Below are positions 22,006 to 32,339 of a DNA stretch of 64,000 nt, piece after piece. The stretch's first letter is position 1, and each line of letters begins with the position of its first letter. This stretch comes from Mycolicibacterium flavescens. GTDB taxonomy: Bacteria > Actinomycetota > Actinomycetes > Mycobacteriales > Mycobacteriaceae. The notes below the pieces were generated by a model, which was not told the origin of the DNA, searched no databases, and saw only the letters and a program-made list of their open reading frames with translations. The stretch is from the NCBI RefSeq assembly GCF_001722335.1, contig NZ_MIHA01000017.1, positions 1-64,000 on the forward strand, given 5' to 3'. The position numbers and the translations under genes were made by a program.

Positions 22006-23276
22006 GTGCGGAAGCTCTTCGCCGACACCACGCCGCTGCAGACGCCCGACTTCCGGCGGCTGTGGCTGGCCGGCATCGTCACCGTCATCGGGGCGAACCT
22101 GACGATCTTCGCGGTGCCGGTGCAGTTGTACGCGCTCACCCAGAGCTCCGCCTACGTCGGGCTGTCCGGGCTGTTCGCGTTGGTGCCGCTGGTGGTGTTC
22201 GGGCTGTGGGGCGGCGCGTGGGCCGACGCGATGGACCGCCGGCTGCTGCTCATCATCAGCTCGGTCGGGTTGGCGCTGGCGTCGGTGCTGCTGTGGGTGC
22301 AGGCCGCGCTCGCGCTGAACAACGTGTGGGTGGTGCTGTGCCTGCTGGCCGTGCAGCAGGGCTTCTACGCGGTCAACTCGCCGACCCGCTCGGCGGCCAT
22401 CCCGCGCATGCTGCCCGGCGAGCAACTGCCCGCGGCCAATTCGCTGAACATGACCGTCATGCAGTTCGGCGCGATCGTCGGACCGCTGATGGCCGGGTGA
22501 TGCTGCGCTGGGTGGACCTGTCGACGCTGTACGCGATCGACGCGGTGACCTGCCTGGTCGGGGTGTGGGCCACGGTCCGGCTGTCGCCGATGCCGCCCTC
22601 CGGCCAGACGTCGGGGGGCTTCGGGTTTCGCGCGGTGCTCGACGGGTTCCGGTATCTGGCGGGCAACCAGGTCGTGCTGATGTCGTTCGTCGTCGACCTG
22701 ATCGCGATGATCTTCGGGATGCCGCGCGCGTTGTTCCCGCAGATGGCCCACGAGTCGTTCGGCGGCCCGATCGAAGGCGGCACCACGATGGCGCTGTTGG
22801 CGGCGGCGATGTCGGTCGGTGCGGTGGCCGGCGGCGTGTTCTCCGGATGGCTGCCGCGGATCCGCAGACAGGGGCTGGCGGTGGTGGTCGCGATCGTGGT
22901 GTGGGGTGCCGCGATGGTCGGTTTCGGCTTCGCGGGTGGGATGGCGGGCGGCCGCGCGGGCACGATGCTGTGGATCGCGTTGGCGTTCCTGGCGATCGGC
23001 GGGGCCGCGGACATGGTCTCGGCGGCGTTCCGGTCGACGATCCTGCAGCAGGCCGCTTCCGACGAGGTGCGCGGACGGCTGCAGGGCGTGTTCACCGTGG
23101 TCGTCGCCGGCGGCCCGCGGCTGGCCGACGCCGCGCACGGGGGAGCGGCGGCGATGGTCGGCACGACGGTCGCCGCGGCGGGCGGCGGTGCGCTGGTCGT
23201 GATCGTCGTCGTGCTTGCGGTGCTGGCGGCACCGGCGTTCGTTCGCTACCGCGTGACCCAGGGCGACAAAGTCTGA
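22006..23276 (+). pseudogene. MFS transporter interrupted by a frame change at 22497-22500
   Basis: The first 164 codons (22006-22500, GTG start) encode the N-terminal helices of a major facilitator protein and end ...GPLMAG-stop. The same protein then continues in another frame from 22497 or 22500 (V)MLRWVDLSTLYAIDAV to 23276, about 258 more residues with six or so helices. Joined, they make one normal-length (about 420 aa) transporter, so a single base appears to be missing at GGCCGGGTGATG. The stop and a possible new start overlap as TGATG, so coupled expression of two half-proteins cannot be excluded. A sequencing error is also possible. Substrate unknown; TetR regulator gene downstream. 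Confidence 0.75.
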
Positions 23277-23284
23277 CGGTGGAC

Positions 23285-23305
23285 AACTGTCGGGCGCCGA
23301 CAGTT
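23285..23305. promoter_or_regulatory. Perfect 9-bp inverted repeat: terminator or TetR operator
   Basis: AACTGTCGG (23285-23293), loop GCG, CCGACAGTT (23297-23305), followed by TTCTAAGCTCTTTC. It lies 8 bp after the MFS stop and 40 bp before the TetR start. The T-rich tail suits an intrinsic terminator, while the symmetry and position suit an autoregulatory operator. Confidence 0.55.
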
Positions 23306-23345
23306 TCTAAGCTCTTTCTCAAGAATCGCCGATAGCATCCCGTTT

Positions 23346-23993
23346 GTGGTGGATGTACGGGGGGCTCCCGTCGGGCTTCGCGAACGCAAAAAGCAGCGCA
23401 CCCGCGCCACCCTGATCGACGCGGCCGTCAAGCTGTGCCACCTCCAGGGTTTCGACAACACCACCGTCGAACAGATCGCCGCCATCGCCGATGTCTCGCC
23501 GCGCACCTTCAGCCGGTACTTTCCGACCAAGGATTCGATCGCGCTGGCACTGGTCGACGAGATCCTCGATCACGCCGCGGCCGAACTCGCGCGCCAACCC
23601 GCCGACCTGAACAATTTCGAGGCGTTGATGCGCTCGTTCGTCGCGCTGGCCGAGACCTCCAAGCGCGCCGCGCCCGGTGAGCTGACCGAAGAGCGCGTGC
23701 TGTGCATCGTCGGGATCCTGATCTCGTCGGCCGCCCTGCGCCAGGTGTCGGTGGAATACCGCGGCGACGCCATCGACCGCGAGTTGGCCCGCCGCATGGG
23801 AGTGGGGCTCGACGACCGTCGGCTGCGGCTGGCCTCGGCGGTGTGGAGCGCGCTGATCATGACCTCGCTGACCGCCGCCGCCGACGACGTCGACGACTGG
23901 GCGCAGGTCTCGGTCGACTACCTGGCGACCCGTCTTCAGGCCACGTTCGACGACTTCACCGCCCTGACGGCGGACCTGCGGCAGGTGGTGTGA
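23346..23993 (+). CDS. TetR-family transcriptional regulator
   Basis: 215-residue regulator. The N-terminal helix-turn-helix (about residues 15-60) has the TetR pattern RATLIDAAVKLCHLQGF, TTVEQIAAIADVSPRTFSRYF and PTKDSIA. The C-terminal helices (about 65-215) form the ligand and dimer domain with no recognisable ligand signature. GTG start at 23346. It likely controls the adjacent MFS gene and itself; a perfect inverted repeat lies in the 69-bp gap between them. Confidence 0.88.
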   Translation: MVDVRGAPVGLRERKKQRTRATLIDAAVKLCHLQGFDNTTVEQIAAIADVSPRTFSRYFPTKDSIALALVDEILDHAAAELARQPADLNNFEALMRSFVALAETSKRAAPGELTEERVLCIVGILISSAALRQVSVEYRGDAIDRELARRMGVGLDDRRLRLASAVWSALIMTSLTAAADDVDDWAQVSVDYLATRLQATFDDFTALTADLRQVV

Positions 23994-24086
23994 CCGACTG
24001 ACCGCCCCCGGCGGGGCACGCTCGCCGGAATGCGACTACCTTCTGTAGTGCAATGTTCGACTCCCAGCAGCGACGAAGGGAACCTC

Positions 24087-25394
<1,308 letters not shown>

Positions 25395-25400
25395 CCCTTT

Positions 25401-25437
25401 GGCGCCGAACGTGGATTACCCGCACACGTTCGGCGCC
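25401..25437 (+). terminator. gltA2 transcription terminator hairpin
   Basis: GGCGCCGAACGTG (25401-25413) and CACGTTCGGCGCC (25425-25437) form a perfect 13-bp stem with an 11-nt loop, 6 bp after the gltA2 stop. No U-tract follows, as is common for mycobacterial hairpin terminators. It shares the GGCGCCGAA head with elements at 3445 and 26916. Confidence 0.7.
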
Positions 25438-25475
25438 CGAAGCGTGACGTAACCCCACACTCGGCTGATTCACAG

Positions 25476-26912
25476 GTGAACGAATCCGTCGTCGGGGGGT
25501 TGAGCGCCAGGCGCAAGGCCATCATTCTGGTGTCCTGCTGCCTGAGCCTGCTGATCGTGTCGATGGACGCGACGATCGTCAACGTCGCGATCCCCAGCAT
25601 CCGCGCCGACCTCGACGCCTCGGGCACCCAGTTGCAGTGGGTCATCGACATCTACACGCTGGTGCTGGCGTCGCTGCTGATGCTGTCGGGCGCCGCCGGC
25701 GACCGTTTCGGCCGGCGACGCACCTTCCAACTCGGGCTCGGCGTGTTCGCGGTGGCCTCGCTGCTGTGCAGCCTCGCGCCGAACATCGAGACACTGATCG
25801 CCGCGCGGTTCCTGCAGGCGATCGGCGGGTCGATGATGAACCCGGTCGCGATGTCGATCATCACCCAGGTGTTCACCGGCCGGGTCGAACGCGCGCGGGC
25901 GATCGGCGTATGGGGCGGGGTCGTCGGCATCTCGATGGCGGCGGGGCCGATCGTCGGCGGTGCGCTGATCGAGGTGCTCGACTGGCGCGCGGTGTTCTGG
26001 ATCAACCTGCCGATCTGTGTACTGGCCATCGTGCTGACCGCGGTCTTCGTGCCCGAGACGAAGTCGGCGACGATGCGCGGTCTCGACCCGGTCGGTCAGG
26101 GACTGGGAATGGCGTTCCTGTTCGGAATCGTGTTCCTGCTCATCGAAGGTCCCGGATTGGGCTGGGCCGACGGGCGAGTGGTGGCGATCGCCGTCGCGGT
26201 GGTCCTCGCGTTCGCCGGGTTCCTGGTCTACGAGGCCCGGCACCGCGAGCCGTTCATCGACCTGAGGTTCTTCAAGAGCATCCCGTTCGCGTCGGCGACG
26301 ATGATCGCGGTGTGCGCGTTCGCGGCGTGGGGTGCGTTCCTGTTCATGATGTCGCTGTACCTGCAGGACGAACGCGGCTTCTCGCCGATGCAGACCGGGC
26401 TGATCTATCTGCCGATCGCGGTTGGCGCACTGGTGTTCTCGCCGCTGTCGGGCCGGATGGTCGGACGGTTCGGGGCTCGGCCGTCGCTGCTGTCGGCGGG
26501 CACGCTGATCACCGCGGCGACGCTGATGCTCGCCTCGTTGTCGGCGACGACGCCGGTGTGGCAACTGCTGGTGGTGTTCGCGGTGTTCGGCATCGGGTTC
26601 TCGATGGTCAACGCGCCTGTGACCAACGCCGCGGTCAGCGGTATGCCGACCGACCGCGCCGGCGCCGCATCGGCGATCGCCTCGACCAGCCGTCAGGTCG
26701 GCGTGAGTATCGGTGTGGCGCTGTGCGGTTCGGTCGCGGGCGCCGCGCTGGCGACGACGGGCGCGAACTTCGCCGAGGCCACCCGCCCGCTGTGGCTGAT
26801 CTGCGCGGCGCTCGGCGTGGCGATCACCGTGCTCGGTTTCTACTCGACGTCGCGGCGGGCGCTGCGCTCGGCTGACCGGCTCGCTCCGCTGGTGGCCGCC
26901 GATGGCGTCTGA
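25476..26912 (+). CDS. DHA2-family (EmrB/QacA-like) MFS efflux transporter
   Basis: 478-residue transporter with about 14 hydrophobic segments, the number of the DHA2 family of drug:H+ antiporters. Motif A appears as GAAGDRFGRRR (about residue 70), motif D1 as MDATIVNVAIPSI (about 31-43), and motif C-like sequence as GPIVGGALIEVLDWRAVFWI. It probably exports toxic compounds. GTG start at 25476 preceded by CACAGGTGAAC. It is a single gene between gltA2 and the cyclase gene. Confidence 0.87.
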   Translation: MNESVVGGLSARRKAIILVSCCLSLLIVSMDATIVNVAIPSIRADLDASGTQLQWVIDIYTLVLASLLMLSGAAGDRFGRRRTFQLGLGVFAVASLLCSLAPNIETLIAARFLQAIGGSMMNPVAMSIITQVFTGRVERARAIGVWGGVVGISMAAGPIVGGALIEVLDWRAVFWINLPICVLAIVLTAVFVPETKSATMRGLDPVGQGLGMAFLFGIVFLLIEGPGLGWADGRVVAIAVAVVLAFAGFLVYEARHREPFIDLRFFKSIPFASATMIAVCAFAAWGAFLFMMSLYLQDERGFSPMQTGLIYLPIAVGALVFSPLSGRMVGRFGARPSLLSAGTLITAATLMLASLSATTPVWQLLVVFAVFGIGFSMVNAPVTNAAVSGMPTDRAGAASAIASTSRQVGVSIGVALCGSVAGAALATTGANFAEATRPLWLICAALGVAITVLGFYSTSRRALRSADRLAPLVAADGV

Positions 26913-26915
26913 GCC

Positions 26916-26957
26916 GGCGCCGAAATAGCATTCCTGGTCGCGATTGCGGCGATTTCG
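26916..26957. repeat. GGCGCCGAA-headed intergenic element
   Basis: Starts GGCGCCGAAAT at 26916, 3 bp after the MFS stop, and ends ATTTCG at 26952-26957, giving a weak inverted repeat. The nine-base head is the same as at 3445 and 25401. It may be a degenerate terminator or a small repeat family member. Confidence 0.4.
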
Positions 26958-26992
26958 CAGCCATGGCTTCTCGCTCGGCGCACGATTGAATC

Positions 26993-29900
26993 GTGGGGGT
27001 CGTGTGTCAGTCGTGCGGTGCCGGTCTGCGAGACGGTGCCCGCTTCTGTGACGCCTGCGGGTCGTCGGTCGCCGCGGCGGGCTCCAGTGCCGAGTACAAG
27101 CAGGTGACCGTGCTGTTTGCCGATGTGGTGGGGTCGATGGACATCGCCGCCAGGCTGGGACCGGAGCGGCTGCGCGAGATCATGACGGAGTTGTTCGACC
27201 GATCCTCGACGATCGTTCAGCGCTACGGGGGCACGGTCGACAAGTTCACCGGCGACGGGATCATGGCCGAGTTCGGCGCGCCCGTTGCGCTCGAGGATCA
27301 CGCGCTGCTCGCCTGCCGGGCCGCGCTGGACATACAGCACGAAGCGCAGATGTGGGCTGCCGTCATCGCAGAGCGCGACCGGGTGGCTCTGCAGCTACGC
27401 ATCGGGCTGAACTCTGGAGTGGTGATCACCGGCGAGATCGGTTCGGGCCCGTTGTCTTACACGGCAGTCGGTGAGCAAGTCGGCATGGCACAGCGGATGG
27501 AAGCGGTGGCGCCGCCCGGCGGCGTGATGGTCAGTGAATCGACCGCGCGGTTGGTGGAGAGCGGCGCCGTACTGGACGACCCGGAACTGGTGCCTGTAAA
27601 AGGAATGCCGGCGCCGGTCCCTGCACGCCGTCTACTGGGACTCACTCCACACAGAAGGCCTACCCGGCTGCAGACGACATTCATCGGCCGAGATTGGGAG
27701 ATGACCGCGCTCACCGGCATCCTCGAGCGCGCGGTCGGTGGGAACGGTGGAATCGTGGGGCTGGTGGGCCCGCCCGGTATCGGCAAGAGCAGGGTCGTGC
27801 AGGAAATCACGTCGCGCGCCCGGAACGTCGGCGCCGAGGTGTTCACCACGTCCTGCGAGTCCCACACCGCGGAGATCCCGTTTCATGCCGCCGCCAATCT
27901 GCTCAGATGCGCCACCGGCGCAAGCGGACTCGATGCAGCGACTGCTCGGGAACAAGTCCGCGTGGGATTCTCCGGCGCTGACCAGGAGGACCTGCTTCTC
28001 GTCGAAGATCTTCTGGGTATCGGCGATCCCGCCGCAACCCTGCCTCAGATCGATCCCGACGCACGCCGGCGCCGGATCGCGGCGCTGGTCAATGCCGCCG
28101 CGCTCGCGAGGGTCACCCCGACGATGTACGTCATCGAGGACGCACACTGGATCGACGGGCTCAGCGAGTCGATGCTCACCGACTTTCTGACCGTCGTGCC
28201 CCGTACCCACTTTTTCGTGCTCATCACCTACCGGCCCGAGTACGACGGACCACTCGCTCACGCGCCCCGGTCTCAAACCATCGCCCTCGAGCCGCTGGCT
28301 GACGCAGAGATGTCGCAGCTGAGCACCGAGCTGCTGGGTAAGGACGGCTCGGTGACCGAACTCGCCGATCTGGTCGCCGAACGGGCCGAGGGCAACCCGT
28401 TCTTCGCCGAGGAGATCGTCCGTGATCTCACCGAGCGCCAGGTGCTGATCGGGGGTCGGGGCTGCTATCTGTGCATCGAGCCGACGGACGAAGTGAACGT
28501 GCCCCAGACGCTGCAGGCGGTGATCGCCGCACGAATCGACCGTCTGCGTCCGGCGGCAAAGCGTACGCTCAACGGAGCAGCGGTGATCGGAATTGAGTTC
28601 AGCCGAAAACTTCTGGAGGCGCTGGGTATTCAGCCCGAGCTCAAGGACCTGGTCAAGGCGGAGCTGATCGATCAGACCGTGTTCGGCGTCGATCCCCACT
28701 ACACGTTCCGGCACGCATTGATTCGAGCGGTGGCCTACGAGTCACAACTGAGATCCGAGCGGGCGCGTTTGCACAGACAGGTCGCGGCCACCATCGAGCA
28801 GAGCGACCAGAACGCGGCCCTGATCGCAGAACATCTCGAGTCGGCCGGCGAACTTCGCAGCGCCTATGACTGGCATATGCGCGCGGGCGCGTGGTCGAAC
28901 AATCGCGACAACGTCGCGGCCCAGCTCAGCTGGGAACGCGCACGTCGAGTGGCGGATGCCCTACCTCCGGAAGTTCCGGATCGCCTGAAGATGAGGATTG
29001 CACCGCGGAGTTTGTTGTGCAGCAGCGCGTTCCGACGCTTTCATCCTGACATGTCAGAGCGGTTCGACGAGCTTCGGATGTTGTGCATAGAGGCCGGCGA
29101 CAAGGCGTCGCTGGCCACCGGAATGGCGGGGATGGCTCTGGAGCACATGCTGCGAGGACGGATTCTCGAAGCGTCTACTCAAGCATCCGAGCAAATGGCG
29201 CTCGTCGAATCCATCGGTGACCCGAACCTGACGATCGGCCTTGCATTACCCGCCTGCATCGCCAAACTGCAAGCAGCGCAGTGGATGGACGCGCTGCGAT
29301 GGGCGCAAGCTGTCATCGACATCGCCGATGGCGACTGTTCGGCGGGAAGCTTCATGTTCGGCTCACCATTGGCACTCGCGTACGTGTTCCGTGGTTTCGC
29401 CCGCTGCAGCATCGGCGCAAGCGGATGGCGGGAGGACATGGACGGGGCGGTGGCGATGGCGCGCAGTGCCGATCCGACGTCGCTGGCGGTTGCCGCCGCA
29501 TACAAGTACGTCAATATCGGTCGAGGAGTTCTGCCGATCACCGACGCAGGTCTCGAGGAGTTGATCGAGATTCATGAGCTGGCCGAGCGCAGCACCGAGG
29601 ACCTGCCGCTGGTACTGCTACGCCTGGCGCTCGGGGTGGCGCTGGCGCTCGGCGACTCCTCAGCTCGTGCGCGTGGGCTGGCCCTACTCTCCGAGATGTG
29701 TGATACGTGTGAACGGGAGCAGTACGCGATGAACATCGTGCCGCCGGTGCGGGTGCTTCTTGCCGCCGAGCATGCCGATGAGGACATCGACGGTGCCATA
29801 GAACAGGTGCGCTCGTCCACAGAGACCGTGTTCACAACGGGCAATTTCTCCAATGTCGAGGGCTGCACGCAGACCCTGGTGCAACTCCTGCTCGCCCGAG

Positions 29901-30130
29901 GGACGAAAGGCGATGTGATGGAGGCACAGTCGGCGATTGAAAGACTGGCCAGTGCGCAATCGGAGCCGCACTGTGTGATCGGCGACGTCATGGTTCTGCG
30001 GCTTCGCGCTCAGTTGGCCCTGGCGCTCGGCAACGAACCGGCCTATCGCGAGTTGAAGGACCGCTATTGCGCGCTGGCCGCCGACCACGGCTTCGAGGGG
30101 CACATCACAACGGCCGCCGAGATGCCCTAA
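26993..30130 (+). CDS. Class III nucleotide cyclase-domain / AAA ATPase signalling protein
   Basis: 1045-residue protein. Residues 1-25 hold a zinc ribbon (CQSCG...CDACG). The class III cyclase domain (about 36-200) has the metal Asp in LFADVVGSMD and KFTGDGIMAEFG. The usual transition-state Asn in GxxVNxAxR is Gly here (GEQVGMAQR), so activity is uncertain. An AAA/STAND-like ATPase follows, with Walker A GPPGIGKS (about 258-265) and Walker B-like MYVIEDAHW. The rest is helical, TPR-like. It resembles the Rv0386/Rv1358 family, but no LuxR helix-turn-helix was seen at the C-terminus. M. tuberculosis has the related Rv0890c and Rv0891c between citA and gltA2. Base composition is less GC-biased than in neighbours. 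Role: presumably cAMP-linked or ATPase-based signalling. Confidence 0.85.
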   Translation: MGVVCQSCGAGLRDGARFCDACGSSVAAAGSSAEYKQVTVLFADVVGSMDIAARLGPERLREIMTELFDRSSTIVQRYGGTVDKFTGDGIMAEFGAPVALEDHALLACRAALDIQHEAQMWAAVIAERDRVALQLRIGLNSGVVITGEIGSGPLSYTAVGEQVGMAQRMEAVAPPGGVMVSESTARLVESGAVLDDPELVPVKGMPAPVPARRLLGLTPHRRPTRLQTTFIGRDWEMTALTGILERAVGGNGGIVGLVGPPGIGKSRVVQEITSRARNVGAEVFTTSCESHTAEIPFHAAANLLRCATGASGLDAATAREQVRVGFSGADQEDLLLVEDLLGIGDPAATLPQIDPDARRRRIAALVNAAALARVTPTMYVIEDAHWIDGLSESMLTDFLTVVPRTHFFVLITYRPEYDGPLAHAPRSQTIALEPLADAEMSQLSTELLGKDGSVTELADLVAERAEGNPFFAEEIVRDLTERQVLIGGRGCYLCIEPTDEVNVPQTLQAVIAARIDRLRPAAKRTLNGAAVIGIEFSRKLLEALGIQPELKDLVKAELIDQTVFGVDPHYTFRHALIRAVAYESQLRSERARLHRQVAATIEQSDQNAALIAEHLESAGELRSAYDWHMRAGAWSNNRDNVAAQLSWERARRVADALPPEVPDRLKMRIAPRSLLCSSAFRRFHPDMSERFDELRMLCIEAGDKASLATGMAGMALEHMLRGRILEASTQASEQMALVESIGDPNLTIGLALPACIAKLQAAQWMDALRWAQAVIDIADGDCSAGSFMFGSPLALAYVFRGFARCSIGASGWREDMDGAVAMARSADPTSLAVAAAYKYVNIGRGVLPITDAGLEELIEIHELAERSTEDLPLVLLRLALGVALALGDSSARARGLALLSEMCDTCEREQYAMNIVPPVRVLLAAEHADEDIDGAIEQVRSSTETVFTTGNFSNVEGCTQTLVQLLLARGTKGDVMEAQSAIERLASAQSEPHCVIGDVMVLRLRAQLALALGNEPAYRELKDRYCALAADHGFEGHITTAAEMP

Positions 30131-31689
30131 CTTTCCAGCACCGCCATCGCCGCATTGTGCCCGCCGATACCCGACACCGCGCCGCCGCGTCGAGACCCCG
30201 AGCCGCACAGCAGAATCCGGTCGTGCGCCGTGGCCACGCCCCAGCGCCGCGCCGGGGTGTCGAGCGGTTCGTCCTCCTCGGCGAACGGCCAGGCCAGCCC
30301 CCCGTGGAAGATGTTGCCGCCCGTCATGCCCAGCGAATGCTCCAGATCGGCCGTCGTCTTGGTCTCGATGCACAGCCGGCCCGACGCGTCCTGCATCAGC
30401 ACATCCTGGATCGGCTCGGCCAGAACCGAATTCAACGAGGTCAGCACCGCTGAGGTCAACCGGTCACGCATCCGGTCCGGATCGCCGGCCTGCGCCAGCT
30501 GATGCGGGGTGTGCAGCCCGAACACGGTCAGCGTCTGCGCGCCGGAGGCCCGCAATTGCTCCGACAGGATCGACGGGTCGTTGAGCGAGTGGCAGTAGAT
30601 CTCGCACGGCAGCGGGTCGGGCACCGCGCCGCCGTCCGCCTGCGTATACGCGGCATCCAGTTGTCGGTAGGTCTCGTTGATGTGGAACGTCCCGCCGAAA
30701 GCCTGCTCGGCGGTGACGCTCTCGTCGCGCAGCCGCGGCAGTCGGCGCAGCATCAGGTTCACCTTGACCTGCGCGCCGGGCGCCGCCGCGGGTGCCGGTT
30801 CGCCGAGCAGTCCGGCCAGCACGGTCGGCGTCACGTTGGCCAGCACGACCTCGCCGTGAACGGTCTGCTCGGCACCGTCCTTGCGGTACCGCACCTGCCC
30901 GTCCGGGTCAACGGCGTAAACGTCGGCGCCGCAAACGATTTCGGCGCTGTAACCGGTGGCGGCCGCGGCCAGCGCACCGGTCACCGAGCCCATTCCGCCG
31001 ACAGGCACGTCCCAGTCGCCGGTCCCGCCGCCGAGCAGGTGGTACAGGAAGCACACGTTCTGCCGCAGCGACGGCTCCTCGAGCGAGGCGAACGTCCCGA
31101 TCAGCGCGTCGGTGGCCATCACCCCGCGCACCACGTCGTTGCCGACCGCCGAGGTGATCGCATGCCCGATCGGCTCGTCGACCACCAACCGCCAGGCATC
31201 GCCGACCAGCGATCGCGCCTGGGTACGTGTCAGCAGCGGCTCCAGCAGCGACGGCCACAACCGCTCGGTGACGACGCCGCAGCGGCGGTAGAACTCGGCG
31301 AAGCCGGCCTCGTCGTCGGCGGCCCCGATCGCGGCGAACGTCGACGGCGGCCCGATCAGCAGCCCGCTGCGGCCGCCCGTCGCGGGGTCGGGGGTGTAGG
31401 AGGAGTAGCGCCTGCGCACCAGCCGGACCCGGGCGCCGAGATCGTCGACGATGCGTCGGGGCAGCAGGCTGACCAGGTAGGAGTAGCGCGACAGCCGCGC
31501 GTCGACGCCGTCGAACGCCTGGGCGGACACCGCGGCGCCGCCGACGTGGTCGAGGCGCTCGAGCACCAGGACCCGCCGGCCCGCCTTGGCCAGGTAACCG
31601 GCCGCCACCAGCCCGTTGTGCCCGCCACCGACGACGATGGTGTTGTATGTCGCCGCCGGGGCGGCTCCGGTGGCGTTGTAGGCGCTCAG
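30127..31689 (-). CDS. FAD-dependent phytoene-desaturase-like oxidoreductase (Rv0897c-like), apparent CTG start
   Basis: About 520-residue flavoprotein of the phytoene dehydrogenase/amine oxidase type. The FAD-binding loop VVGGGHNGLVAAGYLA is at the N-terminus (about residues 19-34), and a C-terminal FAD region GSGSRRGGAVSGIGGHNAA follows near the end. The first ATG/GTG/TTG in frame is the GTG at 31608, which lies inside the dinucleotide fold and would delete GxGxxG. Upstream in frame to the stop near 31734 only a CTG (31689) is available, giving (M)SAYNATG and overlapping the TGA of the DUF2630 gene. I therefore infer a CTG start, with GAGGG 9 nt upstream. Substrate unknown. Confidence 0.82.
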   Translation of the reverse strand: MSAYNATGAAPAATYNTIVVGGGHNGLVAAGYLAKAGRRVLVLERLDHVGGAAVSAQAFDGVDARLSRYSYLVSLLPRRIVDDLGARVRLVRRRYSSYTPDPATGGRSGLLIGPPSTFAAIGAADDEAGFAEFYRRCGVVTERLWPSLLEPLLTRTQARSLVGDAWRLVVDEPIGHAITSAVGNDVVRGVMATDALIGTFASLEEPSLRQNVCFLYHLLGGGTGDWDVPVGGMGSVTGALAAAATGYSAEIVCGADVYAVDPDGQVRYRKDGAEQTVHGEVVLANVTPTVLAGLLGEPAPAAAPGAQVKVNLMLRRLPRLRDESVTAEQAFGGTFHINETYRQLDAAYTQADGGAVPDPLPCEIYCHSLNDPSILSEQLRASGAQTLTVFGLHTPHQLAQAGDPDRMRDRLTSAVLTSLNSVLAEPIQDVLMQDASGRLCIETKTTADLEHSLGMTGGNIFHGGLAWPFAEEDEPLDTPARRWGVATAHDRILLCGSGSRRGGAVSGIGGHNAAMAVLES

Positions 31690-31934
31690 TTCAGGTAACC
31701 CTCGACCTCGTCGGGCGGCCGCACCTCGGCCTCACGGGGATCGCCGCCGGTTTCCCGCAGCGCGCGCCGCTGCCGCAGCAGATCCCAGCACTGGTCGAGT
31801 TGCACCTCGACCGCCCGCAGCCGCCGATGCTCCTCGGACTCGTCGATCTCGCGGTTCTGCAGCGCAGAGCGCAGCTCCTGCTCCTCGGCGACGAGGCGGT
31901 TCACCAGATCGAGGATGTCTTGGTCTTTAGCCAC
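31686..31934 (-). CDS. DUF2630 protein (Rv0898c-like)
   Basis: 82-residue, highly charged, mostly helical protein of the DUF2630 family, with the pattern ILDLVNRLVAEEQELR and LDQCWDLLRQRRALR. A coiled coil is likely. GTG start at 31934. Its stop codon overlaps the inferred CTG start of the Rv0897c-like gene (CTGA), so the two are probably coupled. Function unknown. Confidence 0.88.
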   Translation of the reverse strand: MAKDQDILDLVNRLVAEEQELRSALQNREIDESEEHRRLRAVEVQLDQCWDLLRQRRALRETGGDPREAEVRPPDEVEGYLN

Positions 31935-31964
31935 GACACCAGTGTGCCCGACTACGGTGGATCG

Positions 31965-32339
31965 GTGACTTCCTCTTCAGGACAAAAGCCCGAGATCGAA
32001 TTTCCCGACGGCCCGCCGCCCGCCGAACTCGTGATCACCGACCTCGTTGTCGGCGAGGGCGCCGAGGCGGTACCCGGCGCCAACGTCGAGGTGCACTACG
32101 TCGGCGTCGAGTACGACACCGGCGAGGAGTTCGACAGCTCCTGGAACCGCGGCGAGTCGATCGAGTTCCCGCTGCGCGGCCTGATCCAGGGCTGGCAGGA
32201 CGGCATCCCGGGCATGAAGGTCGGCGGCCGTCGTCAGCTCGTCATCCCGCCCGAGCAGGCCTACGGTCCGGCCGGCGGCGGGCACCGCCTGTCCGGAAAG
32301 ACTTTGATTTTTGTCATCGACCTGCTGGCCACCCGATGA
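31965..32339 (+). CDS. FKBP-type peptidyl-prolyl isomerase
   Basis: 124-residue single-domain FKBP that speeds cis-trans isomerisation of proline peptide bonds in the cytoplasm. Signature residues are in VEVHYVGVEYDTGEEFDSSW, FPLRGLIQGWQDGIPGMKVGG and RQLVIPPEQAYG; the end is LIFVIDLLATR. GTG at 31965 is 6 nt after a TACGGT hexamer, so the mRNA may be leaderless. The last 36 bases of the gene are duplicated directly downstream. M. tuberculosis carries ompA/arf genes (Rv0899-Rv0901) at this place. Confidence 0.92.
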   Translation: MTSSSGQKPEIEFPDGPPPAELVITDLVVGEGAEAVPGANVEVHYVGVEYDTGEEFDSSWNRGESIEFPLRGLIQGWQDGIPGMKVGGRRQLVIPPEQAYGPAGGGHRLSGKTLIFVIDLLATR

